From the NCBI GenBank assembly GCA_015679605.1, contig JAAAVE010000292.1, positions 1,465 through 23,697 of the forward strand: a DNA stretch of 22,233 nucleotides, read 5' to 3'. Shown piece after piece: positions 10,501 to 20,435 of this stretch. The notes under the pieces are model-generated. The model had not been told where the DNA came from. It searched no databases and was given only the letters and a program-made list of their open reading frames with translations. A program made the position numbers and the translations under genes. Each line of letters opens with the position of its first letter. Position 1 is the first letter of the stretch. Source of the DNA: Podila epigama (lineage: Eukaryota > Mortierellomycota > Mortierellomycetes > Mortierellales > Mortierellaceae).

Positions 10501-11468
10501 TGTTTGTGGGCACGATCCGATCGAACTTGGATCCATTCCATCGTCGTACAGATCAAGAGATTTGGGCAGCTCTGGATGCTGCCCATTTGTCTGACAATAT
10601 TAGACAGAACATGCCAGCCAAGCTTGAAACACCCATTATCGAGAACGGACGAAATTTCTCTCTCGGTCAGCGTCAACTCTTTTGCATTGCACGAGCCATT
10701 CTCTTTCAAAGCAGGATTCTGGTGTTGGATGGTAAGTGTTGTCGTCGTTTAAATCATGTACAACTGTGCATCACATTTCTCAAATCTCTTCTGACTAAAA
10801 CAAAATGTTTTCTTTTATCATTCTCCAACCTTACAGAGGCGACGAGTGCTGTCGATCTGCAGACAGACCTGCTTATTCAAGAAACAATCAAAAAGAACTT
10901 TGCCAATTGCACTGTCTTGATGATTGCTCACCGACTCAATACCATTATCGAGTGCGACAAGATTCTGGTCATGGAGGATGGACGTGTGGTTGAATTCGAG
11001 CACCCTACAAAGCTCATTGAGAATCAGAATGGATACTTCCATAACTTGGTCAGTCAATCTGGACCCGATGCTGTGTCGCGTCTCAAGGTGATGCTTCGGG
11101 AGCATGGTCAAACAGTGGATGGCTTGCCTCCAATCGTCCAGGATCGTTCTAGTGGCAGTGGTCGACCTGAAGTGATTGAGGAGGGAGAAGAAGGCGGTCA
11201 AGAGTCGCCTTTGATCGGAGCACCTTCAGTGGTAGTGACAGGTTCAACAGAGCATCTCCCGGCAAGTGGTGGCAGTAGTCGGTCACTTGGATCGAGCTTG
11301 ACTGGAGATGGTTCGACAGCCCCGATGAATCAAGGCCATGGGAGCAATGTCACGGCCACTCCAGTGACGAATACGTTGTCTACTTCAACAACGCATCAAA
11401 TGCCGAGATCATTGGAGGATGTGTTTGCGCCCCGGCCGACCATGACACCTCCACGACGGGACGAATAA
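4594..11468 (+). CDS. ABCC/MRP-family ABC transporter
   Basis: ATP-driven membrane exporter with two TMD-NBD halves. Seven exons: 4594-4871, 6166-6436, 6558-6723, 6835-7659, 7768-10290, 10492-10731 and 10837-11468; 1644 residues. It has no TMD0: the protein opens with a short cytosolic tail and the family block FSFNFLSKWFFLWVIPLI, so it is a 'short' MRP. NBD1: GDVGSGKSS (K514), LSLGQRQRVSLARAVY (598 on), LLDDP (D622, D623 instead of D-E), H-loop replaced by N655. NBD2: GKMGSGKTT (K1312), Q1354, FSLGQRQ (1410 on), VLDEATSAVD (D1434, E1435), H1466. So NBD1 looks degenerate and NBD2 canonical, the usual ABCC asymmetry. A long acidic/Ser-rich linker (about 700-930) contains a repeated ERNQxTI-type motif. 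The C-terminal ~150 residues are low-complexity. Substrate is unknown; export of conjugates or xenobiotics is only a family-based guess. Introns 4-6 cut NBD motifs. Confidence 0.95.
4872..6165 (+). other. Unusually long (1294-base) intron 1 of the ABC transporter
   Basis: Donor CA|GTAAGTG after the DYKNQ codons and acceptor TTTTAATAG before AGCATCC. Joining yields YKNQASISRALLAAFG, which matches the family spacing between the first elbow helix and TM1, so no exon seems to be missing. The intron holds polypyrimidine stretches, a CTAT/CTGT microsatellite (about 5306-5340) and short open frames with no recognisable protein. I found no convincing snoRNA or other RNA gene in it by eye. Confidence 0.8.
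10316..10371. repeat. 12-bp tandem repeat in ABC-transporter intron 5
   Basis: About 4.7 copies of TTTTGTGTATTG, with one T-to-C change in the third copy. The unit length is a multiple of three, so copy-number change would not alter reading phase if the intron were retained. A (TA)11 run follows at 10401-10422. Confidence 0.9.
10401..10422. repeat. (TA)11 microsatellite in ABC-transporter intron 5
   Basis: Eleven uninterrupted TA dinucleotides, inside the same 201-base intron that carries the 12-bp tandem repeat. Confidence 0.9.
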
Positions 11469-11581
11469 CTTGTCAAATATTTAATTTCCAATTATAATAA
11501 TTTATTTTACCATACATTTTTACTTCTCTGTTTTCTGACATCTCTTTCAACTAAATTTTTTGCATTGCATTGTTTTTGGCC
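11469..11581 (+). promoter_or_regulatory. 113-base spacer: transporter 3' end and ALG3 promoter
   Basis: Only 113 bases lie between the transporter stop and the ALG3 ATG. The first half is AT-rich (ATTATAATAATTTATTTT), a plausible A-rich cleavage/polyadenylation region without an exact AATAAA. The second half is T-rich with CTCTTTC tracts like the other leaders. The ALG3 promoter must overlap the transporter 3' UTR or lie inside its last exon. Confidence 0.55.
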
Positions 11582-13578
11582 ATGGCCACCGACAAGCCAA
11601 GGATATCGTCGTCGACAGCACGAAAAAGAACAACAACAACGACAACGACGACGACAACATCAGGAGCAGGAGCAGAAGCAGCAAAAGCAAGGGTACATGA
11701 GAAGCATCTTTCTGAAAATGCATCTACACATTCAACATCTCAGTCATTAAGCTTATTCCGACCCATTACACTTTTGAAAGAGTTGTTCCTGAACCATGAT
11801 CACTTTTGGAAGTTGGCTGGTCTTCTCTTACTGGCAGAGACTGTGTTGAATGTGACGATTATCAAGAAGGTTGCTTGTAAGAAATAGACTCTGTAGTCTT
11901 CTCTTCTGGTGTGTCCTAACAGCTCTTCACGTTGAGTGCGACTATGAGAAAACAAATTAACTCGCTCAACATTTCTACCCAATGGCTTTGTATAGACACC
12001 GAGATCGACTGGATAGCCTACATGCAGGAAGTGTCGGGCTACCTCAAGGGCGAGACGGACTACATAAAACTTAGGGGTGATACAGGACCTCTGGTTTATC
12101 CAGCTGGATTCGTGTATGTTTACTCGGCGTTGTATTATCTCACGGATCTGGGCAAAGATGTCTTGAAAGGTCAATGGATCTTTATGGGTCTTTACTTGGC
12201 CACTTTGTGCATCGTCTTTGCCATCTACTCCAAGAATAAGAATGTAAGTGGACATGTTTTCGATCTTCTTTGCATGCGACTATGTTCAGACAATAAGCTA
12301 ATCTTACATCTTTCTCTTCCAACTTTTTTCTGGTACCTTGATACCCTCCCGCTCTTAATGACAGGTACCACCCTATGTGCTGATCTTTTTGTGTTTGTCC
12401 AAGAGATTGCACTCGATTTATGTGCTGCGACTGTTCAATGATCCTGTGGCCATGTTCTTTATGTATGCTGCTACCTTGTCCTTTTTGCACAGGCGTTGGA
12501 CATTAAGCAACACTTTTTTCAGGTAAAAATGAAAGCCGTCCAAAAGTGTTTTTTGCAGTAGCGCAGAATCATGCAACAAGCTGATACTGACAAAAAAATC
12601 GACACTTTGCTCGCATGGGTCTACTACAGTTTGGCAGTGTCTATCAAGATGAATATCCTTCTCTTCTTTCCAGCATTTGGATTCTTGATATGGCAGACTC
12701 AAGGAGTCATTGGAACTCTTGTTCAGTTGTCTCTCATGGCTCTCATCCAGGTACAGGCAGGCACATGGAGTCAAAGAATTTGTGATTTGCTGAGTTACTG
12801 ACCCTCAACGTGCTTGACTCTTGACTGTCATGCGTTTTCATTTTTGAATGTTATATAGGTTCTTCTTTCGCTGCCATTTACGTTAACGCACCCTGAGAGC
12901 TACCTTCGAAAGGCATTTGAGTTCTCGAGGGTGTTCCAATACAAATGGACGGTGAACTGGAAGTTTTTGGACGAAAAGACGTTCTTGAGCGGCGAATTGT
13001 CAAAGTTGTTGTTGGTGGGGCATTTTGTGGTTCTTTTTTCGTTTGTCTTTTTGCGCTGGAGCAGGTACTTTATTCACTTCCCCTCTTGTTCTTTTTCATG
13101 TATTTTCACATTCATGTACACGCGGATCATAATCACAAACAGATACATGGTAAAATACTGACAATGAATGGTGGGGCCCTTTTTTGCTGTATCTCCATCT
13201 GATAGAGGTGAGGGAGGCATTGTTGCGGTGGTGCGCCGTGGGTTGACAGCCTCAAGGACAGTGCTTTCGATTCACGCGCAGTACATGAGATCTGAGTATG
13301 TATTGACAACACTTTTCACGAGCAATTTCATTGGGATTGTGTTTGCACGGTCGTTGCATTACCAGTTCTATGCGTGGTACTCCATGACACTGCCGTACTT
13401 ACTATGGCAGACGCGACTGCCTGTGCTGGTGCGAGTGATACTTTTGGGCATGATTGAATGGAGCTGGAACGTGTTCCCGGCAACAGCAACAAGTTCCCAG
13501 GTGCTTTTCGCTGCACATTTGACTATCCTTGTAGGGCTATGGGTTGGTCGTCCAAGCAGCAACAAGTCGAGGCAATAG
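11582..13578 (+). CDS. ALG3: Dol-P-Man:Man5GlcNAc2-PP-Dol alpha-1,3-mannosyltransferase
   Basis: Adds the first lumenal mannose to Man5GlcNAc2-PP-dolichol, using dolichyl-phosphate mannose, during N-glycan precursor assembly in the ER membrane. Exons 11582-11876, 11996-12243, 12365-12522, 12630-12750, 12859-13064 and 13206-13578 give 466 residues, close to the family's 430-460 plus a Thr-rich tail (ten Thr at 17-26). Family blocks: [14 protein letters not shown] (acidic DW motif, D103), [50 protein letters not shown] (across the third intron), [20 protein letters not shown] and [20 protein letters not shown]. Each splice junction restores the conserved sequence. Polytopic membrane protein. 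The start is the ATG in GGCCATGGCC; no in-frame ATG lies upstream. An AATAAA is at 13620-13625. Next gene is an ERAD Derlin on the same strand. Confidence 0.95.
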
Positions 13579-13972
13579 CAGCGACGGACTGAGCAAGACT
13601 GAACAAGACTGAAAACGATAATAAAAAATATCGCCAATGGCGAATTGCCACACGCACCTGATTTTTTGGGTTTCTCTTATTTTTTATTTTTTTATTTCCG
13701 CATCGCCCTTTTTTATTTGAATTGCTTCTTAATAACCTTGCATCATTGACCATTCATTCATTCATTCATTCTCGCATTCAACACATCCACTCCCTTGAAA
13801 AACACCTTTTCCTTGGTTTCATTCCGTCTTTTTTCCACTCTCTGACACCAAAGCCCCATTGCTCAGACAGTTGTTGTATCCTCCTTTACCGTTCTTTTCC
13901 ATTCTCTCGGACTTTGCAACTCTTACCTCTCACACTGAAGCACTTCCAGCACATATCAGGCACCATTTCATA
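13579..13972 (+). promoter_or_regulatory. ALG3 3' UTR and Derlin promoter/leader
   Basis: 394 bases. The ALG3 poly(A) signal AATAAA is at 13620-13625, followed by T-rich DNA. From about 13745 the plus strand becomes G-poor, starting with five CATT units (13751-13770) and continuing with C/T/A-rich sequence to the Derlin ATG. No gene is visible. Confidence 0.55.
13751..13770. repeat. (CATT)5 tract in Derlin leader
   Basis: Five tandem CATT units. The same tetranucleotide is scattered through the G-depleted leader of the ABC transporter. Confidence 0.85.
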
Positions 13973-15514
13973 ATGCCTATTCCAATAGAGACATGGTACT
14001 ACGATGTGCCAGTCGTCACTAGACTGTATGCCACCGGAGCTGCGCTGGTCGCCCTGGCTGTGGTATGTGTCCAATTTCAAAGAAAAAAAAAAAAAAAAAA
14101 CTCTTTCAGGACATTGCCTGTCTGTCTTTCTGTCTGTCATGCTTGTGTTCATTCATTCCACTCACCATTTTATTTTGCATTATTTTTTATATTCTCTTTC
14201 CTTGATGGGATTTCATAGCAAACTGGCTTTACAAATGCATTCCAACTCTACTTTGACTATAAGCTAGTAGTGTACCAGAATCAGGTATTTGGGGGACCGA
14301 GCTTAAAAAAATGAACAAGACATGTTGTCGACGTTATCAACGACAATAGACACGAGTCAACTGAACAAAAAGCACACCCCTTTTCTTTCTTTCTTTTCAA
14401 TAGTTCTGGCGCCCATTGACAACGTTTTTGTATTTTGGACCTCTTGGACTGGATTTCGTCTTCCACATGTTTTTCCTGTAACGTCTTTTTTTTTGTAATC
14501 TGTGGATTATCAAGTCCTTGCGGAAAAGCCTGTTTTTTAATTCTTGTTTTAAGGATTTGTTTGTTATTGTTCTAACATTCTTTGCCGATTTGTTTGATTA
14601 ATCTAGTGTGCGGTACAGTCGTATGCTTGAGGAAGGGTCGTTTTATGGACGAACAATGGACTATGCCTGGATGCTGTTCTTGTCGGCCTTGTCTCTTTTG
14701 GTAAGGATTTTTAACGATGTCGTGAAGGAAGCCAATTTCTTCTTCTTCCTCGTCTTCGTTTTGCTAAACAAACTCTTTTCCTTCATTCTACTCCTTTGCA
14801 ACAAACATGATCATCTTCATCAACAACATAGTGTCTCTCGCCTTTTGTGTCTATGCCATTCTTGGGATCGCCTTTGGCATTCACGTTGGTGTATATTTGG
14901 TCAAGGCGAAACCCTTCGATCCCACTCAATTTTTTGGGACTATTTGTCTTTACAGCACCTTATCTTCCGTGGGTTCTTTTGGGATTTACGTTACTGCTCA
15001 ACAGTCATTTCCCAACGGGTGATCTCATGGGTATTGCAGTCGGACATGTGTATTACTTTTTTGAGGATGTTTGGCCAAAGGAGGCAGCTTCTGGAGGTAG
15101 ACGGTATCTCGAAACGCCAGCATTCCTGTACGTATTTTCTCTTTCTTTCTTTCTTCACGTCCCTCCGAGCCAATTGCTACAAATGGAGAGACTAGTGTAC
15201 TAATTCATGTCATGTCATCCTGTACCATATCGTTTTGCATTTTGGGCACACGTTTTTTTTATAGGACGCGTCGTGGAGGAGTGAATATTCCAGCGGAGCT
15301 TCCAGAGGACATGGATGTGACAGGAGGACCTTCACCTCCTCCATCAGCGGAGGCAGAGACAAGTCAGTATCATTCTCCTTCAACAACAACATCAGCTGCA
15401 GCTAACGGGACTCGCTTTGGCAGCACCGAAGCAGCAGCGGCAGGTTCGTCTTCTCCAAACGCAACCACAGGAAATACTGTTGCAAGCAATAGCAGTGGTG
15501 GATCAACTTCATAA
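13973..15514 (+). CDS. Derlin (Der1-like ERAD rhomboid pseudoprotease)
   Basis: ER membrane protein that helps misfolded proteins leave the ER for proteasomal degradation. Exons 13973-14062, 14219-14284, 14404-14477, 14607-14700, 14832-15127 and 15265-15514 encode 289 residues. Family blocks: DVPVVTRLYATG, FQLYFDYKLVV, the WR motif FWRPLTTFLYFGPLGLDF (W54-R55), RYSRMLEEGSFYGRTMDYAW, FTLVYIWSRRNPSIPLNFLG, APYLPWVLLGFTLLL, and GIAVGHVYYFFEDVWP with the TM6 G175-x3-G179 motif. No rhomboid Ser/His catalytic pair is seen, as expected. The tail from about residue 208 is Ser/Ala/Thr-rich and I find no SHP box for p97/Cdc48 binding, so it may be closer to Der1 than to Derlin-1/Dfm1. Start chosen at MPIPIETWYY, the first ATG, which matches the usual short N-terminus. 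Placed 394 bases after ALG3, another ER glycoprotein-handling gene. Confidence 0.95.
14083..14100. repeat. A18 homopolymer in Derlin intron 1
   Basis: Eighteen consecutive A, followed by a CTGT-type tetranucleotide tract (about 14117-14137). Both lie inside intron 1 of the Derlin gene. Confidence 0.9.
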
Positions 15515-15631
15515 ACAGAGAGAGTGTTTTTGTTTTTGTTTTTGGGGATAGAGGATAAAAAGAATACATTCATTCATATTCTTTACTATCCCTTTTTTTT
15601 TTGTTGTGGATGCCCGTTGCATGGTTAAAAA

Positions 15632-15657
15632 TTTTTTTTTTTTTTTTTTTTTTTTTT
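15632..15657. repeat. T26 homopolymer in the SNAPC4-like leader
   Basis: Twenty-six consecutive T, 45 bases before the chosen start of the Myb gene. It lies between an upstream in-frame ATG (15610) and the chosen ATG (15703). The rest of the 188-base Derlin-Myb spacer is T-rich and holds no gene. Confidence 0.9.
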
Positions 15658-15702
15658 GGCCAACACACACCAAAACGCAGCAGAGCAATTTCAACGAGGA
15701 GC

Positions 15703-16723
15703 ATGGCCTCAGAGAGTGACGATCAGTCTTTGGTACCGACCAGGCAATCAGAGCTTCAGGAAGCATTGAGCGATCAGAGTGATGACGATGACGAAGAAGA
15801 GGAGGAGTTGGTGATTGATGACGAAGATCTGGATTCGTTTTTGCGTGAACATAACGCGCTCGATGAGAATGGAGACGTCATTACAGACGAACCGACAACA
15901 ATATCGTCAAAGGCACCACCAGCAGCGGGGACAGAGAGTGTGAGCACATCCATACCGATGGCTAGCCTGGATATCTACGGCACTTCTTTTGGCGGCCATG
16001 ATGCACAGGGGACGAATGTCTCGGCGCCACAGCCATACGAGCAACAACAACAACACTATCCTACGTCATTCGAGTCCATGTCATCGGACTTAGGATCCTC
16101 AAGTAGCAACAGCATCATCGTCAACAATAACAATGGCACAGGTGACATGAATGTACCTTCAACAGCAGCCACTATACCCGTCCAGCAGGAACAGCCTTTT
16201 GACCTGTTGTTGGATGCTGAGAATTGGATGTCGCTGATGCAGAAGCAGCAAGAGGAAGAGGTCCGAGACAAGGATGCAAGGACAGTCATGGATAGTCAAG
16301 GTGCGATATCATTACTACCCATGACGGAAGTGTCGCAGTCTACAGTGGATAAGATGATCTTGGATCTGACTAGGAATTTCGTCAGGGATGCGACGACGGC
16401 GCTGCCGACTAGTGATACAGCTGAGAAAGGTCCAACGCTTTTGCCATCTACTCAACAAAGCAACAATCTCCTGTCGCCATTGAGTGAATCCACACAGCAG
16501 CCGATTTTACGCCATGATAGTACTAGTAGCAGTAGTCGCTCAACAACGTTCCTTGTACCCCAACCAGCATTGCCCTTTACATCATTGACATCGGCCGATT
16601 CGGATACTAGTTTGACAGAGGGACACCCAGCACCGCAGCTACAGCCGCAATTGTCATTACCAGGAACATCGTTGATTACTACTGCCGAGACCGCTGTGGT
16701 CACTAACGGAGAGCCACTTTCAT

Positions 16724-16758
<35 letters not shown>

Positions 16759-17125
16759 TCATCAGCATCAGCATCAGCAGTAGTAGTACCGCCAACATCA
16801 CAGAACGCGTTGGAACTCAATCCTCAGGCACCATTTGTTCCAGAGCATGAATATGTGCCTCAACACGGCGAGGAAGAGCAAGAAGAAGAAGAAGACGATG
16901 AAGAAGACGATGGTGATGAAGGAGAAGAAGGAAGTACATCCAAGCAAGATATGACTCTGGAAAGATTAGAAGAGTTATCGTCTCAAATCAAAACGCAGAC
17001 GATTCAAGCGTTACAGGCGAACCGGACATTTCAAGAGACGATTCTTCGTAATTTGATAACTGTACAACAAGCACAGAGTAGGAACAAGGCGATGCAGGTA
17101 AACACACATTCATACTCGTACACAT

Positions 17126-17158
<33 letters not shown>

Positions 17159-20100
17159 AAGAGAATGCGTGAAGTAGAGTGAGCTGATATTTTTAAAATG
17201 TGCAGATGGTTGACCACATTTTTCTTTTCTTTTCTTTTCTTTATCTTTGGAATGTGACAATGTAGGCCGAGTTTAAAGCGATGATGGAAAAGCACGAGAG
17301 GATGCGAACAGAGCCTGTGGTATTGAAATCGTCCGGGTCACGGCTGGGTCCTCCTTACTTCATCGATGCTGCTAAAGAAGTAAGTTTATTTCCTTCATTC
17401 TGTGTGTTTTTTTTTATCCTCAGTATTTGCGGAGGTTATTTATTGACGTTTTTATAAACAAAAATGATTATTTTAGGTGCCACCAGATAACCCAGATACG
17501 CTTAAACGCAAGGAACGAGCTCTAGGACTGACCGCACGGTTGAGTGCATGGGGTAGTAAGGAAAAGGAAAATCTACGAGCAGGAGTCATTGCGGAGAATA
17601 AGCGACTGTTGTATGAGATGCTAGTGAAATCAGGAAACTATGCTGCGCTCAAACAGCTGGAGACCATTCCTGAAGACGAATTGACCATCAATACCAAGGG
17701 ACTTGATTGGGAGCGGATTTCTGTGAGATATGTAAGCTATTCCTTTTGTTTTTTGTTATATGTTCATATGTATGCTCCAGCAAAAGATATGCTGCTCGAG
17801 CATGGAAGTGACATGGCATTGATGACATCTTGATCTTTCTTTCTATGACACATACTAGGTCCAAACTAGAACGCCAACACAGTGTCTCATTCAATGGACA
17901 GGTCATGACCATCCGGGCATCAACAAAGGAGCATGGCGGAAAAAGGAGATTGTACGTTTGGAAGAGTTGGTTGAAAAACACCAAGCTCGAGATTGGATCA
18001 AGATTGCATTGGATTTGGATACGAACAGGACGGCATCCCAATGTTTCCGTCGACATCAGTCTAGACAAGGCAAGACTATCTCAAGAGCGTACGTACTAGT
18101 CTATCACTCTTTATTTCATGTTCATACTGTTGTTATGAATTTTCTTTTGCGGGTAACTTCAAGTACAATCTTCTACTTCCACTAACACTGTTGCTCACAT
18201 TCTTGTTCAATGGTTTTGTAAAATCTCACTTTGACATGCAAAAATATGCGACCTAATATTCCGATATCAAAATGACTTAGCCCATGGACAGAAGAGGAAA
18301 ATAATATTCTACGAGAGGCGGTACGAGTCCTTGGCGACAACAACTGGGGCCAGATCTCGTACTGTCTTGATAACCGATCTGCAGCACAGTGTCATAAGCA
18401 CTGGGTGAAATCGATCAGTCATACGATCCGACGTGGACGATGGTTGCCGGAAGAGGATATGGCTCTGATCAAAGGTGTTGAGCTTTTGGGCACTCGCAAA
18501 TGGAACAAGTTGCAGCATTATGTTCCAGGGCGAACCGATATTCAATGTCGTGAGCGGTATATGAACGTGTTGTCGCCAGGTCTTCGAACGGGTTCGTGGA
18601 GTAAAGAAGAGAGTGAGAAGTTGACGAGGATGGTGAGAGAATATGGTGTAGGCAAATGGGCGGCTATTGCAGCTCAGATGGATGGGCGAACCGATAATCA
18701 ATGTGCACGACGGTGGCAGCTCATGACGAGGGAAATACGGAGCAAAGGCAAATCCAAGTATATTATTCGTCGGAAACATGCCTTGACTACAACAGCATCG
18801 ATACCAAACGGGGAGGAACATATGGAAGCAATTCGAAAGGTGGAGATGAAGCATCAGTTACAGCTGCAACGTCGACAGCGGAAACAGGAACGAGAGGCGG
18901 AAAAGTTGTCGATTCTGATACGGTTGCAAAAGAATCGTCAACGGGTCGAGTATTTGAATTCGCAAGAGATGTATGAGGGACATTTGCGGTGGCAGCGACG
19001 AATCTATGATCTGTGGGTACGTCGATGGGGACATGAAATTGATCCGATTGAACGTGTGTTTAATCTGGGTATTCCTCCAGAACGCCAGGACAAGGAGAAG
19101 GAGAAGGAAAAGGAGAAGGAGAAGACTCTGCAGGTGTCTGGACTACAGGTCTCTACACAGTTGATAGGAGCCTTAGGATTGGACTCGACAGAATTGCACA
19201 AGAATACCGCTGGTGAGTCTAGCCAAGTGAATGAGGTGCACTCGCATCAAGCACAGCAACAGCCAGAACAGCAAGAACAAGAACAATATCGACAGCAAGA
19301 AAAATCAACTCCCGAAACGGCACACCAAACAGAAAGGTCGAAGCAAAAGCGTCGCCTGGATCGTATCCAGGAAAGCGAGATGAGTGTCATCAAAGAATAT
19401 GTTCCTGGCTCAAATGCAAGACCAGGGATGGTACGACCCGTTCCACCATCTGTTGCGACAGCTGAAGCGCTCCTCCATGTAATTGATCAAGGACGATTGG
19501 GCAACAATCGGTTCGTGTTCCCACACAGAACCAAAGGCGCCGAAGTGGAGACGGTCCCACTCGAGTCAAAACCGCTGACAGCCGAGGAGCGGAGTCAGCC
19601 CGAGTACCAAGAGCTGTTTGAGAGGTTCGAGGCAGTGTTTATGTGGCCTATGCTGCTTGGTATGCTTAACATGGACCAAACTCGCAAGATGGTTGCAGAG
19701 AATTTGTTGCGCGTGAAGGAGAACATTCTCAAGTCTAATGCAGCAGCAGCAGCAGCAACAGAAGTCGGAGCTGCAGAACCATCGAGTGGCTCGACGAGCA
19801 AGAAAAGGCGGCGGCGCCATGTCTCTAAGACACTGCATGAAAGTTATTCACTGCAGACAGAGTCCAGTCGCAAAGATCACGATCACGAGCAGGATCAGGA
19901 TCAAGAACATGAAGATGAGGAAGGAGACGAGGAAGGAGACGAAGAAGAAGACGAGGAAGACGAAGATGATGACGAAGACACTGATGATGGTTATGAAGAG
20001 GGTGAGCCATTGTCGAGGAAACGCATCCGCACCGACGATCATGCCTCGTCCAGTGCCTTGGAGGCATTGGACGACGAGGAGACTGATGATATGAGCGATG

Positions 20101-20180
20101 TAACAGTCTCTGATGACGAGATGATGGTCCATGCTTCAAAAGCGCAACCTGGTAATAAGGGGAAGGCAAAAGCACTGTAA
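15703..20180 (+). CDS. SNAPC4-like Myb protein (snRNA-activating complex largest subunit)
   Basis: Probable DNA-binding subunit of SNAPc, which binds the proximal sequence element of snRNA genes for Pol II and Pol III. Exons 15703-17097, 17266-17379, 17477-17731, 17859-18088 and 18281-20180; 1297 residues. The layout matches SNAP190: a half Myb repeat with LDWERIS (W581), then four repeats whose first Trp are at W614 (GAWRKKE), W667 (PWTEEEN), W719 (GRWLPEEDMALI) and W771 (GSWSKEESEKL), ending near 825. An upstream PPYFIDAAK block (exon 2) and the Asp-His-Pro-x-Ile-Asn-Lys link before the first full repeat also fit SNAP190. The N-terminal 465 residues are acidic and low-complexity with Pro/Ser runs (about 16729-16778) and a coiled segment at the end. 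The C-terminus has a basic cluster K1172-R1177 and a long Asp/Glu tract (about 1197-1245). Start MASESDD; an in-frame ATG at 15610 would add residues read through T26. A CDC5/other Myb protein is less likely given 4.5 repeats. Confidence 0.85.
17121..17162. repeat. (CA)n(GA)n microsatellite in SNAPC4-like intron 1
   Basis: A run of CA dinucleotides changes into GA dinucleotides within the 168-base first intron, followed nearer the acceptor by TTTTC units (about 17221-17241). Confidence 0.85.
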
Positions 20181-20435
20181 AGATAAATCATTCCATTCCT
20201 CCAGTAATTGCTTTCCCTCCCTCATTACCAGTCACTGTTAGTCTTGGTGGTCAATCCTGCCTAGTCCCCCGACGATCTTAATAACCATGCAAGTCCTGGT
20301 AGTCACGATGGCCACCCTGATAGCTCTAATATCTCTTGACATTCCTGATTTGCTCTAATAAATAAAAGGCGCCCCTAATCGTTTATTTTTGTTGTTGCGA
20401 AATGGTTCGGTGTGGATCATGGTGTTCCATATTCT
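20181..20435. terminator. Convergent 3' region between SNAPC4-like gene and TMA20
   Basis: 255 bases between two stop codons that face each other. Plus-strand AATAAA occurs twice, overlapping, at 20357-20362 and 20361-20366. A minus-strand AATAAA (TTTATT on plus) is at 20382-20387. If both sets are used, the two 3' UTRs overlap or abut. Confidence 0.6.

Noticed and set aside
9855-10709. Minus-strand 284-codon frame across exons 5-6 of the transporter
   Set aside because: It includes the antisense of the 12-bp and TA repeats and has no domain signature.
6885-11468. A single uninterrupted 1527-codon frame for the transporter
   Set aside because: It reads through introns 4-6; removing them restores GSGKSS, PQEPVLF and LDEATSAVD, so the continuous frame is not the normal protein.
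15601-15702. N-terminal extension of the Myb protein from TTG 15601 or ATG 15610
   Set aside because: The extra residues come from T26 and low-complexity leader DNA; ATG 15703 begins a normal acidic N-terminus. Kept only as a finding.
16452-16820. Minus-strand 122-codon frame opposite the Myb gene
   Set aside because: It is the antisense shadow of the Pro/Ser/Thr-rich exon, with Asp and Gly runs from the trinucleotide repeats.
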